Below, piece after piece: positions 1 to 10,812 of a stretch of DNA of 54,080 nt (the first letter of the stretch is position 1; each line of letters opens with the position of its first letter). A program made the translations under genes and the position numbers. Source of the DNA: Nitrospinota bacterium (GTDB lineage: Bacteria > Nitrospinota > Nitrospinia > Nitrospinales > VA-1); NCBI GenBank assembly GCA_027619975.1, contig JAQCGX010000022.1, forward strand, positions 1-54,080. Direction: 5' to 3'. The notes under the pieces are model-generated. The model saw only the letters and a list, made by a program, of their open reading frames with translations, ran no database searches and was not told the origin of the DNA.

Positions 1-38
1 ATTGAACAAACCATCAAAGAAAATGAGCTGTGCCTTGA

Positions 39-983
39 GCATCCAGAAGAGGCCTGCCTGACGAATTTAAGGAACAAAATTATTCTTCCAACCAGCAATT
101 CTGGTTTTTCCTGGCGTTCTTTCTGGCTTTTGCCATAAAAATGCCCATGGTTCCCTTTCATACGTGGCTCCCCGACGCGCACTCCGAAGCCCCTACGGCT
201 GGCAGTGTGATTTTGGCTGGAGTGCTGTTGAAAATGGGAGGTTATGGATTTTTGCGTTTTTGTTTGCCGATGTTTCCAGAGGCTTCGGCGAATTTTGCCC
301 CATATATTTTGTGGTTATCGGTCATAGGCATTATCTATGGCGGGTATCTGGCCTTGGCGCAGTCAGATCTTAAAAAGCTCGTGGCCTATTCTTCAGTTTC
401 CCACATGGGTTTTGTTACTCTGGGAATTTTTGTGTTCAATAGTCAAGGTATTCAGGGGGCCGTCTTGCAAATGTTTAATCACGGGATCACGACTGCGGCC
501 TTATTTATTTGTATTGGAGTATTGTACGACCGCACACACAGTCGAGAGATTTCTGACTACGGCGGATTGCATAAACGCATGCCAAGATTTGTCGCATTGT
601 TCTTTTTGTTTTCAGTCGCCGCCTTTGGGCTACCAGGCACCTGTAATTTCATTGGAGAATTTTTAGTCTTAGTTGGAACTTCCTATGTCAGCTTTGCCAT
701 GGTTCTTATCTCGATGGGCGGTATTCTTTTAGCTGCCTCATATATGTTGTGGATGCTCCAAAGGGTGGCGTTGGGAGAATCATCGACAGAATTCGCCAAA
801 GTGCTCCCGGATTTATCAAATCGGGAATTGGCAACGCTCATTCCATTGGCACTCCTCGTATTGGGTATTGGATTGTATCCCGGACCATTGATGGAGATGA
901 TGGATGTGAGTGTGATTCAACTCATCCAACAAACCACAGGACTGCAAGGTGCTGAAGTGCCTCAGCTTCAACTCAGGCCTTAA
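39..983 (+). CDS. nuoM: NADH-quinone oxidoreductase subunit M, C-terminal part (5' end missing)
   Basis: This is the antiporter-like membrane subunit of respiratory complex I, which takes part in proton pumping. The visible part is strongly hydrophobic and contains the hallmark stretch FAIKMPMVPFHTWLPDAHSEAPTAGS, a helix with SDLKKLVAYSSVSHMG and the downstream NHGI...ALFICIGVLYDR region, all typical of NuoM. Family members are about 500 residues long; only about 314 are seen here. The first ATG in frame is at 141, but homology clearly starts earlier (QNYSSNQQFWFFLAFFLAF). The frame is open back to position 39, above which it meets TGA at 36, 24 and 3. The true start therefore lies outside the window and the frame breaks near its left edge. 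The gene ends with TAA at 981-983. It could be one of several NuoM copies, as is common in nitrite oxidisers; NuoL/NuoN are excluded by the motif order. Confidence 0.9.
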   Translation, partial: ASRRGLPDEFKEQNYSSNQQFWFFLAFFLAFAIKMPMVPFHTWLPDAHSEAPTAGSVILAGVLLKMGGYGFLRFCLPMFPEASANFAPYILWLSVIGIIYGGYLALAQSDLKKLVAYSSVSHMGFVTLGIFVFNSQGIQGAVLQMFNHGITTAALFICIGVLYDRTHSREISDYGGLHKRMPRFVALFFLFSVAAFGLPGTCNFIGEFLVLVGTSYVSFAMVLISMGGILLAASYMLWMLQRVALGESSTEFAKVLPDLSNRELATLIPLALLVLGIGLYPGPLMEMMDVSVIQLIQQTTGLQGAEVPQLQLRP

Positions 984-1037
984 ACTGAACCTACGGGAGA
1001 AGATATTTTATTAGAAGAGTAGCTAGTAAGGAAAGCA

Positions 1038-1090
1038 GGAGGGGGGAGCACCCCTCCCGCTGGTTGGAACACTAAAACCCTGAAGGGTTT
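1038..1090. terminator. Tandem hairpins between convergent nuoM and clpB
   Basis: Two stem-loops lie in the gap between the convergent genes. One pairs GGAGGGG (1038-1044) with CCCCTCC (1051-1057). The other pairs AAACCC (1075-1080) with GGGTTT (1085-1090) around a TGAA loop. The second is followed by a short T run when read on the minus strand, so it could end clpB transcription. Neither has a long U tract, so the terminator call is tentative. Confidence 0.4.
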
Positions 1091-1118
1091 CGCGCCCTAA
1101 TAACCCGGAATAAAAGAC

Positions 1119-3800
1119 TCATTCATGATGAGCTTCTTCATTATTCCTATTCGAGGATGATTTTTTGAAGATAAACTTATCGGACGTGCCGTTGGTTTCT
1201 GCGCTGATGTCATCGCCATCAACAAATTCTTCTTCCAATATTTTCATCGAAATCGGGTCCTGGAGATATTTCTGCACCGCCCGCTTCAAAGGTCGCGCCC
1301 CGAACACGGGATCGTAACCTTTTTCAGCAAGGACACCCTTGACGGCGTCGGACAGATGCAGAGTCATCCGCTTCTCCGCTAAACGTTTCCTGAGGTCAGT
1401 CAACTGGACTTCGACGATCTCTTTGATTTGCTCGCGGCTCAGGTTGCGGAACAGAACGATGTCGTCGATTCGGTTCAGGAATTCAGGGCGAAAGTGGTTT
1501 CGTAACTCCAGCCGAACCGCTTCCTGAACTTTTTCATACTGAGCTTCCCACACTTCTTTATTGTCACTCCCTTCCTTACTCTCCAATTCCACCGCTTCCA
1601 ACCCGGCATCCTGAATCAATTTCCCGCCGATGTTGGATGTCATGAGAATGACAGTATTTTTGAAACTGACCGTCTTTCCGTGGCCATCGGTCAACCGCCC
1701 TTCGTCAAGAATTTGCAAAAACAAATTGAATACGTCCGGATGAGCTTTCTCAACTTCATCGAACAAAACCACGCTATACGGTTTGCGGCGAACATGTTCG
1801 GTCAAATAGCCGCCTTCTTCATAGCCCACATAACCGGGAGGCGCACCTATCAACCGCGCCACGGAATGTTTTTCCATGTATTCGGACATGTCGATGCGCA
1901 CCATCGCCTGTTCGTCGTCAAACAGAAATTCAGCCAGAGACCGGGCCAATTGGGTTTTGCCCACTCCCGTGGGTCCCAGAAACAGAAACGTACCGATGGG
2001 CCGATTGGGTTCCTGAAGTCCCGCGCGGGCCCTGCGGATGGCGTTGGATACCAGGCGCACCGCATCCTCCTGCCCGACGACTGTTTTTCTGAGAGCACTC
2101 TCCATGTGAAGTAGACGATGTTTTTCCGATTGCAGCATGCGTTCAACCGGGATTCCGGTCCAACGGCCAATGATGGCGCAAATTTCTTCTTCCCCGACCT
2201 CTTCATTGAGCATTTTTCCTTCGCCCTGGGCGTCTTTTAACCGCTTTTCCAGATCATCCGCTTCACCTTGCAGCCGCGGTAAACTGCCGTATTTCAATTC
2301 CGCCGCACTTTCTAACCGGCCTTCCCTCTCGGCGTTTTCGGCCTCCTGCCGGGTCTGTTGAATCTTTTCCTGCAAGCCTCTTTTTTCTTCGATGATTTTT
2401 TTTTCCTGCTTCCACTGATCCTGCATAACGGTGCAGGATTTCTTCAATGTATCAATTTCTTCCCCGATCTGTTTCAGCCTCCGATTGGATTCCGAATCAC
2501 TTTCCTTCTTGAGGGCTTCCCGCTCGATTTCCAGCTGGGTGATCTTTCTCTGGTAAGTGTCAATTTCCGCTGGCATGGAATCAATCTGCATGCGCAGACT
2601 GGATGCCGCTTCATCAATCAGGTCGATCGCTTTATCAGGTAAAAATCGATCCGCAATATAACGATGCGAAAGACGGACCGCCGCCAGAATCGCCGCATCC
2701 TGGATGCGCACCCCGTGATGGACTTCATATTTGCCTTTCAACCCGCGCAGGATCGAAATGGTGTCTTCTACCGTCGGTTCGCCCACCATAACAGGTTGGA
2801 ACCGGCGTTCCAGGGCCGCGTCCTTTTCAATATGTTTCTTATATTCACTGAGAGTGGTGGCGCCAACGCAATGCAGTTCGCCCCTGGCCAGAGCCGGTTT
2901 GAGCATATTGGACGCATCCATCGACCCCTCGGCGGACCCGGCTCCTACCAATGTGTGCATCTCGTCAATAAAGAGAATAATTTCTCCATCACTGCTGTTA
3001 ATTTCTTTGAGAACAGCCTTGAGACGATCCTCGAATTCTCCGCGAAATTTGGTTCCCGCGACAAGTTGTCCAAGGTCCAGCATGAGGATGCGTTTATCCT
3101 TCAGTCCTTCAGGAACGTCGCGGCGGTGAATGCGCTGGGCGAGCCCCTCCACTATGGCTGTTTTACCCACTCCCGGTTCGCCGATCAAAACCGGATTGTT
3201 CTTGGTCCGGCGGGAAAGCACCTGTATCACTCTGCGGATCTCGGCGTCACGCCCGATGACCGGGTCCAGTTTTTCGCTCCGAGCCCTCTCCGTCAGATCA
3301 ATACAGAAGCGGTCGAGCACCTGATATTTCGATTCCGGGTTTTGATCCGTGACCCTCTGGCTTCCACGAATGGTTATCAGCGCTTGCAATAACGCATCGC
3401 GGGACAAACCCAGAGACTTAAAAATCTTTCCGGCGCTCGACTTCGAATCTTGAGCGACAGCGAGAAATACATGCTCGGCACTTAAAAATTCATCCTTCAT
3501 TTGACGGGCTTCTTCAAATCCTTTTTCGATCACTTGCTTCAATGCAGGAGAAACATAGACCTGACTCGATGAACCCGTGACCCGTGGAAACGCGTTTCGT
3601 CCCGCCTCCAGTTCTTTCACCAGCCGACCCGGTTCCACACCCACTTTTTTAACCAAAGCAGTGCCGATGCCTTCCACATCCTGCAAAAGACACAGGAGAA
3701 GGTGCTCGCACTCAATGGCCTGCTGGTTTTCTTTCTCAGCCAGGGACTGCGAAGCTGTAAGAGCTTCCTGAAGCTTTATGGTCATTCGGTCAAATCGCAT
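1119..3800 (-). CDS. clpB: ATP-dependent disaggregase ClpB
   Basis: Hexameric AAA+ chaperone that pulls polypeptides out of aggregates together with DnaK. The 893-residue protein has the double Clp-N repeat (about 5-145), a first AAA module with Walker A GEPGVGKT (207-214) and Walker B IILFIDE (274-280), the middle coiled-coil domain (about 405-530) that separates ClpB from ClpA/ClpC, and a second AAA module with GPTGVGKT (609-616), SVVLFDE (about 676-682) and the pore-loop GYVGYEEGG. The start [14 protein letters not shown] matches the usual ClpB N terminus. It is about 35 residues longer than typical, owing to a charged tail after the D2-small domain (DGDDISAE... rich in S, N, E, H). No strong Shine-Dalgarno and no recognisable heat-shock operator were seen upstream. 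It is monocistronic, 182 bp from trxB. Confidence 0.97.
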   Translation of the reverse strand: MRFDRMTIKLQEALTASQSLAEKENQQAIECEHLLLCLLQDVEGIGTALVKKVGVEPGRLVKELEAGRNAFPRVTGSSSQVYVSPALKQVIEKGFEEARQMKDEFLSAEHVFLAVAQDSKSSAGKIFKSLGLSRDALLQALITIRGSQRVTDQNPESKYQVLDRFCIDLTERARSEKLDPVIGRDAEIRRVIQVLSRRTKNNPVLIGEPGVGKTAIVEGLAQRIHRRDVPEGLKDKRILMLDLGQLVAGTKFRGEFEDRLKAVLKEINSSDGEIILFIDEMHTLVGAGSAEGSMDASNMLKPALARGELHCVGATTLSEYKKHIEKDAALERRFQPVMVGEPTVEDTISILRGLKGKYEVHHGVRIQDAAILAAVRLSHRYIADRFLPDKAIDLIDEAASSLRMQIDSMPAEIDTYQRKITQLEIEREALKKESDSESNRRLKQIGEEIDTLKKSCTVMQDQWKQEKKIIEEKRGLQEKIQQTRQEAENAEREGRLESAAELKYGSLPRLQGEADDLEKRLKDAQGEGKMLNEEVGEEEICAIIGRWTGIPVERMLQSEKHRLLHMESALRKTVVGQEDAVRLVSNAIRRARAGLQEPNRPIGTFLFLGPTGVGKTQLARSLAEFLFDDEQAMVRIDMSEYMEKHSVARLIGAPPGYVGYEEGGYLTEHVRRKPYSVVLFDEVEKAHPDVFNLFLQILDEGRLTDGHGKTVSFKNTVILMTSNIGGKLIQDAGLEAVELESKEGSDNKEVWEAQYEKVQEAVRLELRNHFRPEFLNRIDDIVLFRNLSREQIKEIVEVQLTDLRKRLAEKRMTLHLSDAVKGVLAEKGYDPVFGARPLKRAVQKYLQDPISMKILEEEFVDGDDISAETNGTSDKFIFKKSSSNRNNEEAHHE

Positions 3801-3982
3801 GATTAAATCTTATTAGAAATTTGTAAATTTGAATCAGGGTGGAAATAAGACCCGAAACGGGCAATGTCAAGGCGAGGAAATATAAGAGAACATCTGCTGA
3901 GAAAAAGGAGGGGGGCTCAAAGCGGAAAAATTAATTTATTACTTGTTATTTTTCAATGAGTTAAATAAATTTTCCTAATGTT

Positions 3983-4933
3983 TTAACCGAGGCCTTTTTC
4001 GGCAAGCCAGCGTTCGGCTTCCAGAGCGGCGGCACAACCGGTTCCGGCGGCGGTGATTGCCTGACGGTACTTTTGGTCGTGAACATCTCCGGCGGCAAAG
4101 ATACCTTCCACACTGGTTTGCTGAGTTCCGGGTTTCACATTAATATACCCTTTTTCATCCAACTCTATTTGCCCCTTAAAGACGCTGGTATTCGGAACAT
4201 GGCCGATGGCGTAGAAAATACCCGCAACTTCCAAGTCTCGAGCTTCATCTGTTTTAACATTTTTGACTCGGGCGCCGGTCACGTAATCCTGACCCAGCGC
4301 ATCCTCAAAAACAGTGCTCCAAAGGATTTCCAGCTTCGGGTCCTTGATCGCCCGTTCCTGCATTATTTTAGAAGCGCGTAATTCATCCCTGCGATGCACC
4401 AGATAAACCTTCGATCCAAATTTTGCCAGATAGGTCGCTTCTTCAACTGCTGTGTCACCGCCACCAATGACCATCAAGGGTTGATTGCGAAACATCGGCA
4501 ATGCGCCGTCACAAACTGCACAGGCAGACATGCCGTTATTCCACATTTTTTCCTCGTTGGGAACTCCCATCCTGCTGGCTGTGGCGCCTGTGGCAATGAT
4601 CACCGAATGCGCCAACACTTCCGTATCATCGGATTTGATACGGAAAGGGCGTTGACTGAAATCGACTTCACTGACATCCTGCCCGACCATTTCTGTGCCA
4701 AAGCGATCGGCTTGTTTGCGAAACAGCTGCATCAATTCAGGGCCACTGACCCCTTCTGGAAAGCCCGGATAGTTTTCGACATCGGTCGTCGTGGTCAACT
4801 GACCGCCCGCGGAACCACCCATCATATATCCTTCAAACATGAAGGGAAAAAGGTTCGCCCTGGCCGCGTAAATCGCCGCAGTATGGCCTGCAGGACCGGA
4901 ACCAATAATAACCAAATTTTTCACATCCGACAT
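3983..4933 (-). CDS. trxB: Thioredoxin-disulfide reductase
   Basis: FAD enzyme that reduces thioredoxin with NADPH. From the chosen start the protein is 316 residues, the family norm. It shows the FAD-binding GSGPAG (11-16), the redox pair C138-AV-C141 (SACAVCDGA), the NADPH-binding GGGDTA near 156-161 and the C-terminal FAD motif GIFAAGDV. An in-frame ATG at 4984 would add 17 residues and overlap the upstream gene by 44 bases. The ATG at 4933 (MSDVKNLVIIG) fits the family N terminus, has GGGGAAAGG upstream and leaves a 7-base gap to the SUMF1-like gene, so it is preferred. It is the last gene of the alaC-hom-thrC-SUMF1-trxB run. Confidence 0.95.
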   Translation of the reverse strand: MSDVKNLVIIGSGPAGHTAAIYAARANLFPFMFEGYMMGGSAGGQLTTTTDVENYPGFPEGVSGPELMQLFRKQADRFGTEMVGQDVSEVDFSQRPFRIKSDDTEVLAHSVIIATGATASRMGVPNEEKMWNNGMSACAVCDGALPMFRNQPLMVIGGGDTAVEEATYLAKFGSKVYLVHRRDELRASKIMQERAIKDPKLEILWSTVFEDALGQDYVTGARVKNVKTDEARDLEVAGIFYAIGHVPNTSVFKGQIELDEKGYINVKPGTQQTSVEGIFAAGDVHDQKYRQAITAAGTGCAAALEAERWLAEKGLG

Positions 4934-4940
4934 ATTCAAA

Positions 4941-5690
4941 TCAACCTTTCCCCGATAGAGAAAAAACACAACGAAATCCGACATCGCTGTAGCGCAATTC
5001 GGGAGACCGGGCCACCCGGTCGGACACTCTTAAATAATGACTGAGAGAATTCCACGATCCCCCACGGATTACTTTATCTTTTCCTGATGCCGGGCCTTTG
5101 GGGTTAACAGAAACTCCTGCTGTATCGAATGGGCCGTACCAATCCTGCGTCCATTCATTAACATTGCCCAGCATATCGTATAACCCTTTAGAGTTGGGTG
5201 AAAGTTCTCCAACACCCCTGGGCGAACCCAGTCTGTATTTTTTGCCGAAGTGGGCACCCCCCAGTTCCTTGCCCTGCGCGGCCCGTTCCCATTCCGCTTC
5301 AGTAGGAAGTCTGCCGCCCTTCCATTGGCAATAGCTGTTGGCATCTTCCCAGGTAACAAAAACCACAGGTTGTTTGGGTCCATCAAATTCTTTCGGCCTG
5401 TCTTCGTGCAGAGGGTGCGGCCCACACGCACCGACTGCAAAACACTTGCTATAATCAGCGTTTGTCACTTCGTATTTGTCGATGAGGTAAGAATCCAACT
5501 GCACCTTGTGAGGAACTTCGTCTCTGCACCAATCCGCATTATCTTGTTCCTCAAGGCAATAGGTATCGCCCATCACAAATTCCCCGGTATCAATCTGCAC
5601 GCCAGCTCCATTTAGAGGCTCGGCAAAAAGGAATTGTCCGCAGTTCAGGATGAAGATGGCAATCAACAGCGCTGAGATTGTTCTTTTCAT
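4941..5690 (-). CDS. Secreted SUMF1/FGE-sulfatase-domain protein, probably non-catalytic
   Basis: A signal peptide (about 1-23, MKRTISALLIAIFILNCGQFLFA) is followed by a complete formylglycine-generating-enzyme-like fold. Hallmarks are the opening GEFVMGD, YEVTNADYSKC, QPVVFVTWEDANSYCQW, GGRLPTEAEWERAA, LYDMLGNVNEWTQDW, VIRGGSW and the closing DVGFRCVF. True FGEs carry two active-site cysteines just after the RGGS motif. Here that stretch reads WNSLSHYLRVSDR with no cysteine, so sulfatase activation is unlikely and a binding or structural role outside the cytoplasm is inferred. The many remaining cysteines (for example CLEEQDNADWC) may form disulfides. It sits 10 bases after thrC and 7 before trxB, so it is probably cotranscribed with both. 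C17 is inside a hydrophobic run, but no clear lipobox is present. Confidence 0.85.
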   Translation of the reverse strand: MKRTISALLIAIFILNCGQFLFAEPLNGAGVQIDTGEFVMGDTYCLEEQDNADWCRDEVPHKVQLDSYLIDKYEVTNADYSKCFAVGACGPHPLHEDRPKEFDGPKQPVVFVTWEDANSYCQWKGGRLPTEAEWERAAQGKELGGAHFGKKYRLGSPRGVGELSPNSKGLYDMLGNVNEWTQDWYGPFDTAGVSVNPKGPASGKDKVIRGGSWNSLSHYLRVSDRVARSPELRYSDVGFRCVFSLSGKG

Positions 5691-5700
5691 TTAAACCCCT

Positions 5701-7035
5701 CTACTTTGAGGACTCGATACTTTTCAAAATCGTATCTTTTACTTGATTATAGTCTGCTGGAAGTTCAACTGCCGAAAATGGGTATTCTGACTCGATTCCC
5801 CGCAACTGGTTCATATGATATTTGTAAAGGAAATCGGTGAACTTCAGTCCATTGGCCGTTGAAATAACAACCACCCGGTCTGTCGGTTTGAAAACGCCAC
5901 GCTTGGCCAGCTTTTCCGTGACCGCCAATGCCACCGCCGTATGCGGACAACAAAACAACCCGGTACGATTGGCCTTTCCCGCAGCATTAGCCAGCTCGGC
6001 TTCCGTCGCTTCCTCGACAATCCCGTCAAACGCCTGCAGGGTCCGTATGGCTTTTTTCACGCTGACCGGGTCACCGATCTGAATGGCAGAAGCCAGTGTT
6101 TTTTTAGCGCGAATGGATTTGAATGATTCAAACCCCTTTTTATATGAACGATAAAGCGGATCGGCGCGTTCGGCCTGGGCACAAACTAATCTCGGTAATT
6201 TATTGATGATTCCCAGATCGTGTAGCATCTGAAACCCTTTGCCTATGGCGCTGACATTTCCCAGGTTGCCGCCGGGAACCACTACAAAATCGGGAACTTC
6301 CCAGTTCGATTGCTGAACCAGTTCAAAACTAATAGTTTTCTGCCCTTCGATTCTTAGTGAGTTCATCGAGTTGGCCAGATAAATATCGTCTTCCGCACAG
6401 ATTTTCTGGACGAGTTTCATGCATCCATCGAAGTCGGTATCTAGCGAAAGGGTCAAAACGCCGTGGGTGATCGGTTGAATCAACTGGGTGAGCGAAACTT
6501 TGTTTTTGGGAAGAAACACGATGGCAGGGATTCCCGCAACCGCACAATAAGCGGCTAATGCCGCTGACGTATCGCCAGTGGAAGCGCAAGCCACGGCGCG
6601 GATTCTTTTCCCATTGGCCATCATTTGTTTGACCATGGAGACCAGGACCGTCATGCCAAGATCTTTAAAAGAACCCGTATGAGCCATTCCACATTGTTTA
6701 ACCCAAAGGTCTTTCAACCCCCATTGTTTGCCCAACCTTTCAGCCCAGAAAAGGTTCGTTCCCCCTTCATAGGTGGACACAATATTTTCATTGTCTACAC
6801 TGGGGCATACCAATTCCTTTTTGCCCCACACGGAACTTCCATAAGGCCACTCATTGGTCCGGTAACGCCGGATAAACAGTTCTTTCCACTCCTCGCCGGA
6901 ACGCTGTTTGAGCTGATCCATGTCGTGCTGGACCTCCAGCAGTTCCCCGCAATCGGGGCAGCGATAAATGACTTCAGTCAGCTCGTATTGCCCGGAGCAC
7001 CCGTTGATGCACTGGAACCATGCGCGAAATCCCAT
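5701..7035 (-). CDS. thrC: Threonine synthase
   Basis: PLP enzyme that converts O-phosphohomoserine to threonine, the last step of threonine synthesis. The 444-residue protein starts with a four-cysteine zinc-ribbon-like segment (C9, C13, C26, C29), then the fold-type-II PLP domain with Schiff-base K124 in HTGSFKDLG, the phosphate/substrate loop [11 protein letters not shown] (about 149-159) and the PLP-phosphate loop VVPGGNLGN. It begins 2 bases after the hom stop (TAA-TT-ATG), so the pair is translationally coupled. Upstream alaC and hom place it in an aspartate-family operon. The N-terminal ribbon is frequent in the threonine synthase branch found in deep-branching bacteria and archaea. 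Confidence 0.95.
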   Translation of the reverse strand: MGFRAWFQCINGCSGQYELTEVIYRCPDCGELLEVQHDMDQLKQRSGEEWKELFIRRYRTNEWPYGSSVWGKKELVCPSVDNENIVSTYEGGTNLFWAERLGKQWGLKDLWVKQCGMAHTGSFKDLGMTVLVSMVKQMMANGKRIRAVACASTGDTSAALAAYCAVAGIPAIVFLPKNKVSLTQLIQPITHGVLTLSLDTDFDGCMKLVQKICAEDDIYLANSMNSLRIEGQKTISFELVQQSNWEVPDFVVVPGGNLGNVSAIGKGFQMLHDLGIINKLPRLVCAQAERADPLYRSYKKGFESFKSIRAKKTLASAIQIGDPVSVKKAIRTLQAFDGIVEEATEAELANAAGKANRTGLFCCPHTAVALAVTEKLAKRGVFKPTDRVVVISTANGLKFTDFLYKYHMNQLRGIESEYPFSAVELPADYNQVKDTILKSIESSK

Positions 7036-7037
7036 AA

Positions 7038-8342
7038 TTAATTTTCGACCCTGATCAAGTTGGATTTTTCACAGACCACGTCCAGACGGTCAATTTCCAT
7101 CAGTGCGTCCTGAATATTTTTCTCGTTGGAGCGATGCACCATCATGACCAGCGGCACCCCTTTACCGTCATCGTCCCGCCCTCTTTGAATCATGGAAGCA
7201 ATACTGATGGAATGATCTCCCAGTATGCCGGATATCTTTGAAAGGACTCCGGGGATATCTTTCACTCGAAATCGCAAAAAATATTCCGCTTCAATTTCAT
7301 CAATGCTTTTGAGAGGAAGAGGCTTTACATGCGATTTTTGAAACGACTGGGAAGGAACACGTGTTCCGACACCCACCAGGGAATTGCGGATAATTTCCAC
7401 GACATCCCCCACCACTGCGGCTCCCGTGGGCAACGATCCGGCTCCATGCCCGACTAGAATATTCTCTTCCATCAAATCATCACAAACGCGGATCGCATTT
7501 AGAACCCCATTAACATTTGCCATCGGATGGTCCACCGGGATCATTGCAGGATGCACGCGGACATCGAGAGCCTTCCCGTCATATTTAGAAATAGCCAGCA
7601 GTTTGATTCGATAGCCAAATTCCCTGGCACACTCAATATCTTCTTGAGTGATGCTGGAAATTCCCTGAACGGTGATTCCGTCCACGTCGATGGGCACACC
7701 ATAGGCCAATCGAGTCAATATGGCAATTTTATGAGCCGAATCGATTCCTTCCACATCGAACGTCGGGTCTGCTTCAGCATAACCCTTTTCCTGAGCTTCT
7801 TTCAAGGCCGTTTGAAAATCACAATCCTCATCGGACATCTTACTGAGAATATAATTCGCCGTTCCATTGACGATTCCCTCAATAGCGCTAATTTTATTGG
7901 CCGCAAAAGCCTCACGGATGGAACGGATGATCGGGATCGCTCCGCCTACCGCAGCCTCAAATCCGATGCTCAATCCTTTTTGATCCACGGCTGAGAAAAT
8001 TTCGTCTCCATGCTTTGCCAACAGGGCTTTGTTGGCGGTGACCACATACTTGCCGTTTTCAATGGCTTTGAGGAGAAAAGACCTTGCCGGTTCATAGCCA
8101 CCGATCAACTCGATAACGATCTCAATTTCCGGATCGTTGAGGATATCGTCCACATCGGTGGTCAGCACACCGCTTTCCACGGGAACCCCACGATCGGTCG
8201 TGATATCCAAGTCTGCTATTTTAGCGATTTGAACCGAAGCGCCCAATCTTTTTTGAATAACATCCGCGTTGGAAGACAGAATTTTTACCACACCGGCGCC
8301 TATGGTGCCAAACCCAATCAATCCTAATTTAACGTTCTTCAT
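7038..8342 (-). CDS. hom: Homoserine dehydrogenase with C-terminal ACT domain
   Basis: NAD(P)H-dependent reduction of aspartate semialdehyde to homoserine, the branch point for threonine and methionine. The protein (434 residues) has the Rossmann motif [13 protein letters not shown] (7-19), the ELIGG and [11 protein letters not shown] nucleotide/substrate elements, the catalytic-domain segment [11 protein letters not shown] with [12 protein letters not shown], and a C-terminal ACT domain (about 350-425, [20 protein letters not shown]). The ACT domain suggests feedback control by threonine. It lies between alaC (26-base gap) and thrC (2-base gap). It is monofunctional, with no aspartokinase fused. 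Confidence 0.97.
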   Translation of the reverse strand: MKNVKLGLIGFGTIGAGVVKILSSNADVIQKRLGASVQIAKIADLDITTDRGVPVESGVLTTDVDDILNDPEIEIVIELIGGYEPARSFLLKAIENGKYVVTANKALLAKHGDEIFSAVDQKGLSIGFEAAVGGAIPIIRSIREAFAANKISAIEGIVNGTANYILSKMSDEDCDFQTALKEAQEKGYAEADPTFDVEGIDSAHKIAILTRLAYGVPIDVDGITVQGISSITQEDIECAREFGYRIKLLAISKYDGKALDVRVHPAMIPVDHPMANVNGVLNAIRVCDDLMEENILVGHGAGSLPTGAAVVGDVVEIIRNSLVGVGTRVPSQSFQKSHVKPLPLKSIDEIEAEYFLRFRVKDIPGVLSKISGILGDHSISIASMIQRGRDDDGKGVPLVMMVHRSNEKNIQDALMEIDRLDVVCEKSNLIRVEN

Positions 8343-8368
8343 TGAACCAACTTTTCATCCCAAAGTTT

Positions 8369-9535
8369 TTATAATATTTCTTTAATGCCGCGAATGGCCT
8401 GACGGATTCGATGCTCATTCTCCACAAGCGATATACGAACAAAATGATCGCCCCCATCGCCGAACCCAATACCTGGTGAAACAGCGATTTTTGCTTTTTC
8501 AAGGAGCAGTTTGGAAAACTCCAGCGAACCCATTTTTTTAAAGGCATCGGGAATTTCAGCCCAAACAAACATGGTTGCCCTGGGTGGCTCCACATGCCAA
8601 CCGATCCGGTTCAACCCCTCGCAAAGCACATTCCTGCGGCTCAAATAAGTCTGGCGCACCTCTTCAACACATTCCTGCGGACCGTTCAAGGCAATGATGC
8701 CTGCGATCTGGATGGGTTGAAACATGCCATAATCCTGATAACTTTTCACCTTGGCCAGCGCCTGAACAAGTTCTTTATTCCCCACGACAAAACCCACTCG
8801 CCAGCCCGGCATATTGTAACTTTTTGACAAAGTAAATAATTCCACACCCACATCTTTGGCGCCCGGAACCTGTAAAAAACTTGGAGCCTTGTAACCGTCA
8901 AATACTATATCCGCATAGGCGAAATCGTGGATCACGATCAATTCGTGTTCTTGGGCGAAAGCCACGATCTTCTCAAAAAATTCAATTTCCACCACCGCCG
9001 TTGTCGGGTTGTGAGGGAAATTAATGATGATGGCTTTGGGCCGCGGCAGGGTTCTCTTAAAAGTTTCCAGCAACGCAGGAAAAAAGTTACCGTCCTTGCC
9101 CAACGGAACCTGAATAACATCCCCGTTGGCCAGGATAAAAGCATAAGTGTGAATGGGATACGTGGGCGTCGGAACGAGAACGGAATCCCCTGGACCGATC
9201 AACGCCAGGGCTAAATGAGAAATCCCCTCCTTCGACCCAATGGTGGCTATGGCCTCCGTTTCGGGGTCCAATTCGACATTATAGTTTCGCATGTACCAAT
9301 CGGTAATCGCCAGCCGGAGTTTATAGATCCCCTTTGATAATGAATAACGATGATTGGACGGTTTATTGGCCGCTTCACACATCTTGTCTACAATATGCCT
9401 GGGTGTCGGCATGTCGGGATTTCCCATGCCAAAATCAATAATATCCTCGCCGCGTCGCCGGGCTTGCATTTTCAGCTCTTGGACAATGCTAAAAACATAG
9501 GGTGGTAATCTGTTTATTCTTGGAAAATTTCTCAT
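8369..9535 (-). CDS. alaC: Class I/II aminotransferase, AlaC-like
   Basis: PLP aminotransferase of the aspartate-aminotransferase fold. The N terminus ([19 protein letters not shown], then [13 protein letters not shown]) closely follows E. coli AlaC (YfdZ), a glutamate-pyruvate aminotransferase. PLP-lysine K238 lies in [13 protein letters not shown], with NFPHNPT (about 172-178) binding the cofactor and D204/Y207 in the IHDFAYAD stretch. Length (388) is normal. As first gene of an operon with hom and thrC it may supply alanine or take part in an aspartate-family transamination; related enzymes include LL-diaminopimelate aminotransferases, so the exact substrate is uncertain. It starts with ATG at 9535, after a roughly 390-base intergenic region shared with divergent uppP. 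Confidence 0.85.
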   Translation of the reverse strand: MRNFPRINRLPPYVFSIVQELKMQARRRGEDIIDFGMGNPDMPTPRHIVDKMCEAANKPSNHRYSLSKGIYKLRLAITDWYMRNYNVELDPETEAIATIGSKEGISHLALALIGPGDSVLVPTPTYPIHTYAFILANGDVIQVPLGKDGNFFPALLETFKRTLPRPKAIIINFPHNPTTAVVEIEFFEKIVAFAQEHELIVIHDFAYADIVFDGYKAPSFLQVPGAKDVGVELFTLSKSYNMPGWRVGFVVGNKELVQALAKVKSYQDYGMFQPIQIAGIIALNGPQECVEEVRQTYLSRRNVLCEGLNRIGWHVEPPRATMFVWAEIPDAFKKMGSLEFSKLLLEKAKIAVSPGIGFGDGGDHFVRISLVENEHRIRQAIRGIKEIL

Positions 9536-9926
9536 CGTTCAATATTTTGAAGCTTAAGGAACCCTCATGTGGATATTTTTAAATATTTTATCAGACTTAT
9601 AGCCTACAGGAGTTTGGTGTTGGACGTAAAATCAAACTGGCCGAAATCAGGAGATGTTCAATATTTTTCAGCCTAAAAATGGGGAAATATCATTAATTTC
9701 AACGTTTACCACTTTTTTAACGGCTAACATAGCATAATTTTCTGGACCCGGCAAAGGTAATAAATTATATTTAAAGCAATAACATTTCAACAAGTTCCGC
9801 TTGTTTTATTTTGTCGTTCCATGCCTTTTTGAAACAACAAAAATTTCTTTTGAGTGCCCCCATCCCTTGTTTATCATCCTTTAAATAGTGAGGCGGATAT
9901 TTTCGCCGAGCCAAGGCATCTTCTGA
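9536..9926. other. Divergent intergenic region alaC / uppP
   Basis: This 391-base AT-rich region separates two divergent genes and must hold both promoters. I see no coding frame, no tRNA and no convincing hairpin or operator. No -35/-10 pair stands out enough to call. Confidence 0.6.
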
Positions 9927-10739
9927 ATGGAATATTTACAAATCATCTTTTTAAGTATCATCCAGGGCTTGACGGAGTTTTTGCCCATCTCCAGTTCGGG
10001 GCATTTAATCCTGGCTCCCCTCCTGTTTGAATTCGAAGATCAGGGTCTGGCCCTCGATGCTATTCTACATCTGGGGACTCTAATGGCCATCATTATCTAT
10101 TTTCGTGAAGACCTGTCCAAGCTATTGTTCAGTTTATTTGACCGGAAAGCGGACCCTTCCATCCGACAAATGGCTATCAACATCCTTCTCGCTTCATTTC
10201 CAGCGGGAATTATCGGCCTGCTTGGCATGGACTATATCGAATCTCATGTCCGCATCCCGCAGTTTATTGCCATCAACCTTTTGGTCTGGTCGGTGGTGTT
10301 CTTTATTGCCGACAAATATTCTGCCAAACGGGAAACCCAAAAAACCGATATCTTTAAAATGTCTCTGGGACAGGTGATGCTGATCGGCTTCGCTCAAGCC
10401 CTCGCTCTTTTACCCGGAACCTCGCGGTCTGGAATCACCATCGCCGCAGGACTCTTCAGCAATCTTTCACACACACAGGCCGCCCGGTTTTCATTTCTAT
10501 TGGGCACGCCCATCATCATGGCGGCGGGACTGCATTCCCTCGTTGACTGGCTATCCAACCCGAAAGAGCATCTTATTTACAATAACGCTCAATTGGGAAT
10601 TGGGTTTCTGGTGAGTTTTGTCGTGGGCTATTTTTCCATCAAACTTCTTTTGAAGATCGTCGCCAAGGTCGGATTGATGCCGTTCATCGTTTACCGGGCG
10701 ATTCTCGGGATTTTTATCCTGGGTTATTTTTGGGATTAA
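9927..10739 (+). CDS. uppP: Undecaprenyl-diphosphatase (BacA/UppP)
   Basis: Integral membrane phosphatase that recycles C55-PP to C55-P for peptidoglycan and other envelope polymers; it confers bacitracin tolerance when abundant. The 270-residue protein has both catalytic signatures: QGLTEFLPISSSGHL (14-28, with catalytic E17) and PGTSRSG (163-169). About eight hydrophobic segments are visible, including the C-terminal FIVYRAILGIFILGYFW. Only a weak ribosome-binding site precedes the ATG (GAGGCGG is about 30 bases away). It is monocistronic and followed by a miniature repeat element. Confidence 0.96.
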   Translation: MEYLQIIFLSIIQGLTEFLPISSSGHLILAPLLFEFEDQGLALDAILHLGTLMAIIIYFREDLSKLLFSLFDRKADPSIRQMAINILLASFPAGIIGLLGMDYIESHVRIPQFIAINLLVWSVVFFIADKYSAKRETQKTDIFKMSLGQVMLIGFAQALALLPGTSRSGITIAAGLFSNLSHTQAARFSFLLGTPIIMAAGLHSLVDWLSNPKEHLIYNNAQLGIGFLVSFVVGYFSIKLLLKIVAKVGLMPFIVYRAILGIFILGYFWD

Positions 10740-10812
10740 TTATCTTGCGGATAGTTTGAATGTGGGTTTCGTTGACATTGTTTCAACTCCTGTCCTTGGC
10801 TTTCCGGTTTAA

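Noticed and set aside
2664-3392. 242-residue open frame on the plus strand inside clpB
   Set aside because: It runs antisense to the well-supported clpB, with no family pattern and no start signal; it is a shadow frame of a GC-rich coding strand.
4941-5690. Functional sulfatase-activating formylglycine-generating enzyme
   Set aside because: The cysteine pair after RGGSW is absent and no sulfatase gene lies nearby.
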